Shown here piece by piece: positions 1-7,227 of a stretch of DNA of 64,000 nucleotides. The notes beneath the pieces are model-generated. The model worked only from the letters and a program-made list of their open reading frames with translations, had not been told where the DNA came from and did not search any database. The position numbers and the translations under genes were made by a program. This stretch comes from Terriglobia bacterium. GTDB taxonomy: Bacteria > Acidobacteriota > Terriglobia > UBA7540. Within the stretch, counting starts at the first letter, position 1, and each line of letters starts with the position of its first letter. The stretch spans positions 1-64,000 of the forward strand of contig JAIQEZ010000002.1 of assembly GCA_020073545.1 (NCBI GenBank), read 5' to 3'.

Positions 1-25
1 GGTTCGAGTGCCCGTGGGCCTACCA
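1..25 (+). repeat. tRNA 3'-end copy 1 (putative attachment-site remnant)
   Basis: Bases 3-9 read as a T-loop (TTCGAGT), followed by an acceptor-strand-like TGGGCCT, a discriminator A and CCA. The segment matches the copy at 4656-4683 with three differences. Here the base closing the T-stem would be G opposite G, so it does not look like a functional tRNA. The window begins inside it, so an intact tRNA just outside cannot be excluded. Duplicated tRNA 3' ends are the classic footprint of tyrosine-recombinase integration; no integrase gene is visible. Confidence 0.5.
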
Positions 26-694
26 CATTCCTAAAGAAGCTAGCAGCCGTGATCACTGCTTCGCAGCTTAGATACTTCTGCACGAACGCGATTGCCTGAT
101 CAGCGGCTTGTGGCAGGTAGCTCCGGATTTTGCTGGAGTCCAAGATCCTCGCCCGGTCTTTCCCGGCGAACCGACCAGCCTGCAACCGCGCATCAGGGAA
201 GCGATCAAATCGATTCTTAGCGAAAAGGAGAAATCCGCCGACGGTCGGAACCTCGCGTCCGTGATGTTCGGTAGTGACTCGAAGGTTGCGAAATGCAGAT
301 GGCGCCAGTTTACGGAAAGGTGCAAACAGCTCGGAAGCAGCTCGGAAGTCGAGCGCTTCCGAGTTCAAATCCGGGATGGGCTGGTCCTCAAACGATTCGA
401 ATCGGCCAAGCCGACGCATTTTGGCAATTTGCGCCATGTCGGCACGCCGATTAGTGGATCCCAATCGAACGAAGACGCCCGCTTCCGGCCCAAGACGCTC
501 AAGGTAGTGGGGGCGCGCCGCGCGTGGGTAAACTTGCACCACCAACACCTGAGTCTTTCGCCAAGGCGCGATCTCGATATCGGGAACCAGGCCGGTCGAA
601 TCGAATCCGCAATTATGCTAGCCAGACGCTCCTCGGCTTCCAGTACATCGGGAACGCCGGTCACACGCCAGGTCCTACCCTCGATACCTATTCT
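1..694 (-). pseudogene. AlbA_2/RecG-like ATP-binding regulator, frameshifted and truncated, runs off the left edge
   Basis: My minus-strand translation gives two adjoining frames. The first, from about 694 to 600, reads through LEAEERLASIIADSIRP. The second, from about 600 to 1, continues LVPDIEIAPWRKTQV, then FVRLGSTNRRAD, then VPTVGGFLLFAKNRF and AGRFAGKDRARILD. This order matches the family of AlbA_2-domain putative transcriptional regulators with a RecG-like ATP-binding region. The missing N-terminal part should hold the start of the AlbA_2 domain. It is replaced by the 3' end of the upstream primase-helicase gene, whose stop codon (695-697) is in the same frame as the first fragment. A single frameshift near 600 separates the two frames. 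Similarity fades near 70, close to the tRNA-like end. Family assignment is from memory of motifs. Confidence 0.6.
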
Positions 695-3022
695 TCACAT
701 TCTGGCGTCTTGATGTGATAAAGCCCGCAAGATGGCATCCAAAACTTGATCGAGATACTTGCCGACGTCCTCCGCGAGGAATCGGAGAACCAGATAGCCG
801 TTCTCCTGAAGTAAGGTATCTTTACGACGATCTCGCCGGTATGCGTCGGCGTCGCCCAAATGCTGGCCGCCGTCCAATTCGATGGCGATTCGGGACGGTA
901 CGCACAGCAGATCAACCTCCATGCGGCCCCAGCCATCGAACGGAATTGGCAACTCTGCATTCAAACGAAACTTCCCGGTCGTTGCGGCCAAGGTCTCAAG
1001 TCGGCGATATAGGAATGCCTCGCTGGCGCTTCGTGCTCGATTAGCGCCCGCGGCATTGGGAGAGGGCATTACGGCAACGTCGACAAACAGGTTTGCCAGA
1101 GGAGAATCAACCCCGTCGCGCACCAAGCGGCGCACGCTTGAGGCGTATTGGCTCTTCCACTCGGGATCGATGGGAAGCGGCACGTCCGCAGGCCAGCCGG
1201 AGACGGCACTGCCTGGAAGCTGCATCTTGCAGCCAATCGCTTCGTAGCCGCGACAGCGGCGATCGAACATTCGTCCTAGCATCGGCACGTTGAGATCAGC
1301 GTAGTCGTAGACGCGCACTTCGCGCTTGCCGTCGTATAGGCGATGCAACCTACCGACGTATTGAGCGATGGTCCCATGCCACGAAATGGGCAGCGTCAGA
1401 AATAGGGTGTCAAGCCGGGCGTCATCGAAACCTTCGCCCACATAACGGCCTGTGGCCAAGATCACGCGAGCCTCCCCCGCAGGAATGGCAGCCAGGCGGG
1501 CAGGGAGGGCGTCAAGTTCCTTTTTGCTCATCCCGCCTCGGAGCACCACGAGATGCCGCACCTCAGATCCCAACTGCTTGGCCAAAGAATCCAAGTGTTC
1601 ATTTCGCTCTGTCAGCACCAGCGGCGAACGTCCCTCCCGAAGAGTTTGGATCACGTCCTGGTGGATAAGCCGATTGCGCTCTTCATCGGCAATCAGCTCC
1701 TCATAGAGTTCGTGGAATTGTTGCCGCACATTGGGATTTGCCGGTCGTATCGGACGAAAGTCAGTCGGGCGAACCATGACGGCATGCTCAAAGGGGTGAG
1801 CTGCTGCCTGTTGTTTTGTATTACCCCGATAACGTACTGGACCACACTGCATAAAGATAATCGGATGGTGGCCATCCTTCCGTGTAACCGTCGCGGACAG
1901 ACCGGTGACGAACTTCGCCTTGGCCTGACGCGCAACCAATTCAAAGCTTTGGGCAGAGAGGTGATGGCATTCGTCTGCAACGAGGTGCCCATAATTGCCG
2001 ACCAGATCATCGACAACGCCGTTTCGGACCAGACTCTGGATCACCGCCACGTCGAGGAGGCCGGTGGGCTTTTTGCGGCCACCGCCGATCCGGCCAATGG
2101 CGCGAACCGGCGTTCCCAGGAAAGTAGAAAGTCGCTCGACCCATTGCTGTTGCAATTGCCGTCGATGCACCAATACGAGTGTATTGACGCCGCGTTGGGA
2201 GATCAGCCACGCGGCCACCACGGTCTTCCCGAACGCAGTCGTGGCGGCCAGCACTCCCGTGTCTTGGGCAAGCATGGCCTGGGCGGCGACGGTTTGCTCG
2301 GGACGTAGTTCACCCTGGAATGTCACCTTCAGCAATTGGCCAGGGTTGCGCTGGTCATGGACCACTGACTTGATGTTCAGAACTGACAGGGTTTGAAGCA
2401 AGTCATCCAGGCAGCCGCGCGGCAATCCAACGTGATGGGGATAATCTTCGGCGCAGGCAATAATTCGAGGCTTGTCGTAGGTCGAAAGTCTCATGGCCTG
2501 CGCTCTGTAGAATTCGGGATTTTGGAATGCCGCCAACCGGATCAAGCGGTTGCGGAGGGCCGGAGGCAGCCCCTCTTTCGCGATATAGATCTGATTGCCC
2601 AGAGTGAGTTCTAAGGTTTTCGGCAGCGGACCAGCAATCGGAGCATCTCTCCTGCGCCGCGAGGGCGGAGCCGTCCATGGCGCCGCTTCGACTTCATCGC
2701 TCTCAGGCGCTAACCGGACGGCAATAACCTGCCCCTTCGCCTCAGCGAGACGGACCCTATCTTCAACTTCACTGCTCTTGATTCTGCAGATCGAGGACAA
2801 GAACTCCCATTGGTCAGGCAACGGCGTCAATCGCGCATCCAAGAAAACGCTATTGCCCGATTCCCGAGGCCCCTTCTGCAATGGCAAGGCGATTAAGTTT
2901 CCGAAGCCACCCTGCGGAAGAGTGTCTTGATTAGGAAAGAAACGGTCGTACGAATCCAGCCCAATATCTGGACGGCGTTCCATGGTTTCCGTCAGAATGT
3001 ACGCGCCCAACTTGCGCGCCAA
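695..3022 (-). CDS. TOTE-type primase-helicase-nuclease, main part (rest of primase, SF2 helicase, PD-(D/E)XK nuclease)
   Basis: This 775-residue frame carries, in order, the end of an archaeo-eukaryotic-type primase domain (residues 1 to about 150, with LDSYDRFFPNQDTLP and GFGNLIALPLQ), an SF2 helicase and a C-terminal nuclease-like domain. Helicase motifs are Walker A AATTAFGKT, a DECHH Walker B box, GLSATVTRKDGH (motif III) and QYVGRLHR (motif VI). The last 125 residues include AIELDGGQH, typical of DUF559/Vsr-like PD-(D/E)XK nucleases. It is in the same frame as the primase start at 3053-3532 and separated from it only by TGA at 3053-3055. I therefore read the two as one gene of about 945 codons, broken by a nonsense change or read through. 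The family occurs on mobile elements and was proposed as a conflict (defence-like) module; a role in element replication is equally possible. Confidence 0.8.
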   Translation of the reverse strand: MARKLGAYILTETMERRPDIGLDSYDRFFPNQDTLPQGGFGNLIALPLQKGPRESGNSVFLDARLTPLPDQWEFLSSICRIKSSEVEDRVRLAEAKGQVIAVRLAPESDEVEAAPWTAPPSRRRRDAPIAGPLPKTLELTLGNQIYIAKEGLPPALRNRLIRLAAFQNPEFYRAQAMRLSTYDKPRIIACAEDYPHHVGLPRGCLDDLLQTLSVLNIKSVVHDQRNPGQLLKVTFQGELRPEQTVAAQAMLAQDTGVLAATTAFGKTVVAAWLISQRGVNTLVLVHRRQLQQQWVERLSTFLGTPVRAIGRIGGGRKKPTGLLDVAVIQSLVRNGVVDDLVGNYGHLVADECHHLSAQSFELVARQAKAKFVTGLSATVTRKDGHHPIIFMQCGPVRYRGNTKQQAAAHPFEHAVMVRPTDFRPIRPANPNVRQQFHELYEELIADEERNRLIHQDVIQTLREGRSPLVLTERNEHLDSLAKQLGSEVRHLVVLRGGMSKKELDALPARLAAIPAGEARVILATGRYVGEGFDDARLDTLFLTLPISWHGTIAQYVGRLHRLYDGKREVRVYDYADLNVPMLGRMFDRRCRGYEAIGCKMQLPGSAVSGWPADVPLPIDPEWKSQYASSVRRLVRDGVDSPLANLFVDVAVMPSPNAAGANRARSASEAFLYRRLETLAATTGKFRLNAELPIPFDGWGRMEVDLLCVPSRIAIELDGGQHLGDADAYRRDRRKDTLLQENGYLVLRFLAEDVGKYLDQVLDAILRALSHQDARM

Positions 3023-3052
3023 GGTTGCAGGAACGGCTTCATCAAAGAAGAA

Positions 3053-3532
3053 TCATATATGGCCACCTTTGCCCGACCGCGATCGCTCCAAAGCAACGGG
3101 CAAGCTCATTTGGCGGCAAGTTTCCAAGAACGCAGCGGCATCGTCTTGCCACGCCGCTTTGTCGAAATCGGCGGCCAGGAAGAAACAGGTTTCATCCAGC
3201 AGCATTGGATAGACGCCCATGACGAAATCGCGGCCATGGTCGTCCTGACCCCTCAGATGCCACCGAATCGCATCGTCAGTTACGGGAAGAAAACGTTGGT
3301 GGGGACATTCGGAACATTTGATTCTGGGCTTCTCGCAGACTCCCTGAACCCATTCATTACCACACACCGGCGAATAACCGGCCCTGCCCGTCTTGCGGCT
3401 TTCGAAGCGGCGCCGATAAACATCTTCGCGTCCGCGAAACAGAGATCTGTAGAGTGCGATTTTGACCTCAGTAGGGGATCGCTGATTCACGCCACCTTGT
3501 GGCAAGACAGGCAGTCGGATCGGTATGTCCAC
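3053..3532 (-). CDS. TOTE-type primase, N-terminal part, ending at an in-frame TGA
   Basis: The 159 residues form the front of the AEP-like primase. KIALYRSLFRGREDVY is the family entry motif, CGNEW, CEKPRIKCSECPHQRF is a Cys-rich segment, and FFLAADFDK holds the paired aspartates expected for metal binding. SRSGKGGHI directly precedes the stop. After TGA (3053-3055) the same frame continues with FFFDEAVPATLARKLGAY, which completes the conserved segment if the stop codon is replaced by Trp (TGG). The break therefore looks like a single G-to-A change in an otherwise well-kept gene. No upstream partner in this frame was seen, so M at 3532 is taken as the start. Confidence 0.75.
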   Translation of the reverse strand: MDIPIRLPVLPQGGVNQRSPTEVKIALYRSLFRGREDVYRRRFESRKTGRAGYSPVCGNEWVQGVCEKPRIKCSECPHQRFLPVTDDAIRWHLRGQDDHGRDFVMGVYPMLLDETCFFLAADFDKAAWQDDAAAFLETCRQMSLPVALERSRSGKGGHI

Positions 3533-3697
3533 AAACCTATTCTACATTTGCATCTCCCCGGAGCTCCAGCCACAATCAAAAACCGGCCAGGGGAGGTTTC
3601 GAATGCCCCTAGCAGAACAGAGGGAACAACTGCGAGAGGGGAAGCTGCCGGTTGGAGTGGGGTCTTACGCCCATGCTCCTGTGAGAGCCGTTCGTAT

Positions 3698-4336
3698 TTA
3701 CAATTCATAGTACGATACGCATAATGTCCTAGGTTTCGTAATATCGAGGAGATCAAAGGCGAAGCGCACTCTCGGGCTTAACCACGGTGGCGGCCCGCCG
3801 GTGGCCGAAGATTGAGACCAGTGAAGTGGCTTTACCCGAGATGCGCCTCGCGAAGGTGCGAGAAGAAGGCACCTGCCATCGTCCGAGATGTGTGCCGGGC
3901 AGTCTGGCCAAAGAGCCTTGACCTGCCGAAGCCAGAAGTTGATCTTCCGCCGGAAGAAACGGTCGCTGCTGTATTCTCTGGTCCCCAATTGGTTGGCGAG
4001 ACCCCATTCTGAGAATAACGGCACGTGAGCGCCATGGTGCCTCACCGTCCAGCATTTCCACACGAGCCAAATGTAAAAGTCCAGAACTCCGGGAGAATGA
4101 GCGAACGTAGCGACGGCATGACGCTCCACCGGTATGCGATGTTGGTTGATCTCATCGTAGAACGCTTCGCTAAGGACGATGCTGTTTCCGGAGCCATCCT
4201 CGGTTCCGGGAGCCTCGGCGTGGTCAGGCGTAAACCAAAGGTGGAGGCGATCAAGAAAATGAAAACGCGACGAATCAACAAAGGGTTTGGCATCGGGGTG
4301 ATCCTGCGTGCCGAAGAAGATCGTCGCCGCTGATTC
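3698..4336 (-). pseudogene. plasmid replication initiator RepA-like protein, N-terminally truncated
   Basis: The open frame lies between TGA at 4337-4339 and the stop at 3698, about 212 codons with no ATG near its beginning. It starts SAATIFFGTQDHP, then RFHFLDRLHLWF, FAHSPGVLDFYIWLVWK, VPLFSEWGLANQLG, TREYSSDRFFRRKINFWLRQ and ALWPDCPAHIS. These blocks match the C-terminal two thirds of RepA-type plasmid initiators from memory of the family. The first GTG (4129) would give only 143 residues and drop conserved sequence, so the gene looks 5'-truncated. It lies 165 bases upstream of the primase start on the same strand, which supports an integrated plasmid-like origin for this block. Confidence 0.6.
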
Positions 4337-4655
4337 TCAATAACTTTCGCCCTGCCTGTCAACCGTGGGACCGAGGATCTGGCTTAATGCCACGAATGCA
4401 CAGAGTCAGGGTTGTGATTACGTTTCGGTTCTTGGGGAGTCGATACTGTCAATTTACACCAGTCGAGCTGGGTGCCGAGGAGTGTTGGAGAGGCTCCCCC
4501 TGTGCGAAAATCTCGTGCAGCCGTGGTTCGGTGCCAGCCCGAAGGCCAACCCGATGCTGAATGAAGTTACAAGCACTTAGCGGAGTTAGCAGCCCCTGTG
4601 AGCGCCTGTAAGTTATTGAAAAATCAATGAACTACGGATTGACACGGTAGAGGTC

Positions 4656-4683
4656 TGGGGTTCGAGTCCCCACGGGCCTACCA
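4656..4683 (+). repeat. tRNA 3'-end copy 2 (putative attachment-site remnant)
   Basis: A perfect T-stem (TGGGG/CCCCA) closes loop TTCGAGT, followed by acceptor strand CGGGCCT, discriminator A and CCA. No matching 5' acceptor strand (AGGCCCG) is found in the preceding 90 bases, so only the 3' part of a tRNA is present. About 70 bases downstream (4754-4774) lies a short direct repeat GTAGCG-n6-GTAGCG that also follows copy 3. I read this as an att-type scar bounding the RepA/primase element. Confidence 0.55.
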
Positions 4684-5470
4684 CCCTAACTCCATCGAAG
4701 GCTTACGGTTACATCGCCCCACTTGCCGGGTCTTAAGGAGTCGCCTCGTTACATGTAGCGGAAAACGTAGCGGGTACCTATCTGGATTCAGTTTTACCTG
4801 TATCGATTCGCAATCAGAAAGGCCGACGGCGGGCGCAGCTTATCTAAAGTGCAGGTTGGGAGTTCGAATACCTCAATGCCAAGTCGGTGGGGTCGACCCG
4901 CCATTGGCAGCAGCGGCAAAGGCAAGAGGCCGATTTAGGGAGATTTTGAGGTTTTCTTTGTGTGCAGGAACGTCCGCTAAGACGGGACCTGTTGTTGATT
5001 CCACGGAAAACGGTATCCCCCGGGCTGTTACGCGTGGACAACTTCGCCCTTTGGCCAGCTCAAGGATTGGCTCAAGGCAGGCGTTAGGTAGGTTTCAGGC
5101 TGGCTGGGTACCTTGCGGGGTAGCCGAAGTTGTGGTACCCAACGAATCGGTCAGATAGGAGACCCGGGACGGAGACGTGTCTGAAAAATCGGTTGCACGA
5201 GTGGCAGATTTCGTTTCTGAGGTGATTTCCCGCCAAAGTGAGCAAGATTGAACAGATACGGTGCCGAGAATTTGCTTGCACTGCGACATCGGGGGTCCAG
5301 ACTGGAAACTCCGGGTAAACTGTCAGCCACCCTGGAAGCCACAATGGAAATCCTGGTTCAAACCGCTTCCGCCAACACGCTCAGGAATCTGGCAATGGCA
5401 GCGTGGGAAGGCAATCTGCTGCAAGCGATCTTGCTGTTGCATCGGCGGACGCTAAAGCACTGGGAATGCG
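4684..5470. other. gene-poor stretch, no supported gene
   Basis: Only short overlapping frames without recognisable motifs are present. It holds the GTAGCG direct repeat (4754-4774), a weak T-arm-like segment at about 4855-4880 and one palindromic repeat copy (5177-5220). Confidence 0.5.
5177..5220. repeat. palindromic intergenic repeat, copy A
   Basis: It starts with GTGTCTGAAAAATC, has GAGTGGC eight bases later and ends in a partly complementary TTTCTGA. It shares both blocks with 6251-6298. Two copies flank the RsbW-like gene. This resembles a REP- or MITE-like unit; no coding frame. Confidence 0.45.
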
Positions 5471-5950
5471 TCAGTGGCGAAGGCGCTTCACCATCGTAAC
5501 CCTTTTCCCTGACTGCGAGAACCGTACGCGATCCATGGTGCGCCGAATGAGGAAGAGGCCGCGCCCATGGGTCTCGAATAGACGCTCCGCCTTGGTGGGA
5601 TCTGGAACTTCCTTCGGATCGAAGCCAGAACCTTCATCTTCTATTACCAACAACATTCCTCGATCGGGCTGACAGAAGCATCGCACCTCAACCTTTTTTG
5701 CCGGGTCTTGCTGGTTTCCGTGAATAACGGCGTTGGCGAGTGCCTCACGCAGAGCCAGTTCGATCTCCTCGAGATGACCTTCTCCGCACTTCATTTCACT
5801 TGCCAGCGCCACGAGATTTTGGACAACCTCCTCAAGCGCCTCGAAGGTGCCAGGGATGGTCTCGCGGAAGCGTAGGGACAACTGGCCTTTCTCCATCTGA
5901 CATCGCGCCGAAACGGACGGCTTTGAGCTCGCATTGCGCTTGGTTTGCAC
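5471..5950 (-). CDS. RsbW-like anti-sigma factor serine kinase (GHKL ATPase)
   Basis: This is a single HATPase_c_2 domain of the RsbW/SpoIIAB type. Motifs are ELALREALANAVIHG (N box), DEGSGFDP (G1 box) and THGRGLFLIRRTMD (G2 box). Such proteins bind and inhibit a sigma factor or act in partner-switch cascades. An ATG at 5957-5959 lies only one base from the strong AAAGGAGGT site, whereas GTG at 5948-5950 is about nine bases from it, so I place the start at 5950. No STAS partner, phosphatase or sigma factor gene is adjacent, so its target is unknown. Length (about 160 residues) is normal for the family. Confidence 0.85.
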   Translation of the reverse strand: MQTKRNASSKPSVSARCQMEKGQLSLRFRETIPGTFEALEEVVQNLVALASEMKCGEGHLEEIELALREALANAVIHGNQQDPAKKVEVRCFCQPDRGMLLVIEDEGSGFDPKEVPDPTKAERLFETHGRGLFLIRRTMDRVRFSQSGKRVTMVKRLRH

Positions 5951-6250
5951 GGGGTTCATACCTCCTTTGACCTGCCCGAGTTTTTGTACCCGTCGTATTG
6001 AGAGAGTCTACATCACAGCTCGGGGCTGTCAAACTGGACTTACTCAAACCAGGGGGCTATAGGCCGCCGGTGCCGGTGGCCGATTGATCAAGCACGCCCG
6101 GTACTACTGGTGCTGCTGGCGGAGAGCCATCTGATGCGGGGGCTGTTTGGAGCGATGGTGGGGAGGATTGCGGTGTTGCCGGCGCCAGCAGGGTAGAGAG
6201 AGGCTGTACCAGCCGAGAAATCGATCCCCTGCGAGCCCCGGCACGCAGCG

Positions 6251-6298
6251 GTGTCTGAAAAATCCTGCTCCAGGAGTGGCGGCACCGGGTTTTCAGGA
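6251..6298. repeat. palindromic intergenic repeat, copy B
   Basis: GTGTCTGAAAAATC begins the unit and TTTTCAGGA ends it, giving a CTGAAAA/TTTTCAG outer stem and a TCCTG/CAGGA inner stem. It is related to 5177-5220. Confidence 0.5.
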
Positions 6299-6466
6299 CC
6301 CATGGAAGGGCTGCTCGGATCCGCTGGGACCGTCTCGGAGAAAAAACTGTGCTCGGAGGACTCGGCTAGAAACAAACGGTGCCATGCGCTCAACTGCCGG
6401 AAGGAAAAAAGAAATTCCGGTTTAAATCGACCTAGCGCCGATTCAATCCAAAAATTGAACGAGCAA

Positions 6467-6613
6467 CTATTTGCGAGTGTTAGCCTCAATTTTCTCTAAG
6501 AGCCCGATGATTTTGTTCGTTTTGCGAATGTAAATCGTAGGGACATAGACTGCCAGTAAAGCAACAAATACCACACCCCCGCCAACTATTGCCAAGGACC
6601 ATGCCAAAGACAT
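6467..6613 (-). CDS. small single-span membrane protein (48 aa)
   Basis: Starting at the ATG at 6611-6613, the product begins MSLAWSLAIVGGGVVFV, has one hydrophobic helix of about 22 residues, and ends with a basic, charged tail (RKTNKIIGLLEKIEANTRK). A GGAGG box lies five bases upstream of this ATG, which makes it preferable to the longer 80-residue frame starting at 6709. No family recognised. Isolated gene between the RsbW-like gene and a GH51 enzyme. Confidence 0.55.
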   Translation of the reverse strand: MSLAWSLAIVGGGVVFVALLAVYVPTIYIRKTNKIIGLLEKIEANTRK

Positions 6614-7227
6614 AGAAACCTCCGATAGAAAAGGATAGAGTCTTGCTCGAGATACATATATATCGACTTGAAGGCCGCAGCAACAAGTAAATTGAGGTTC
6701 AATCCGCATCGCGCGATGTTACACCGCGAAGCAAAAAATTGCAGGCAACCAACTCAAAGACATTCTTGCCAAGTCAGGCAGGCGGGTTACAGCCCTGACC
6801 CCTTCGGATTACGCTGGATTGCGGGCGTCGCTCTTTGCCCCTTGCGGCGATAACCGCTGAAATCCTTTCCGGCAGACTCGCAGGATGTCCGGCGCGCGCC
6901 GCGCCATGCCGCGCATCTACGTACGGGTCGTAGCGGAAGCCCCTCCAACGCCCGTACCCCAACTTGGTGTCCTCGAGTCCCGAGCGGCCTTTCTGCGTCA
7001 ATAAGACAAACCGCTCCTGCGACGGGTGATAACGACACACCTCACCCTCTTCTGCCTTATATCGGCAGACTGTACCGTCGTCTTGAAAACTTCGCACCAA
7101 GGGCGGCGGGTTGAGCTCCCATGGGGAGGCAGCCCTCAGACGGCCAGAAGGCAGGGAGGGTTGGCGGCCCCAAAGGCCGCCGGTGATCGCAAGTCCCTCC
7201 CGGGCATTGTGGGCAGCGCCCCGGTGG
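6614..7227. other. gene-poor stretch, no confident gene
   Basis: A minus-strand frame (6774-7241) contains DDGTVCRYKAEEGEVCRYHP and looks slightly protein-like. It has no ribosome-binding site, and its downstream half is Arg/Ala-rich as in GC shadows. I leave it as a possible decayed fragment. Confidence 0.4.

Noticed and set aside
1553-2308. 251-residue plus-strand frame opposite the helicase
   Set aside because: The minus strand shows clear helicase motifs; the plus frame is a shadow.
4600-4683. Intact tRNA gene ending at 4683
   Set aside because: The 5' acceptor strand that would pair with CGGGCCT is absent, and the anticodon-like loop has a pyrimidine at position 37 and an imperfect stem.
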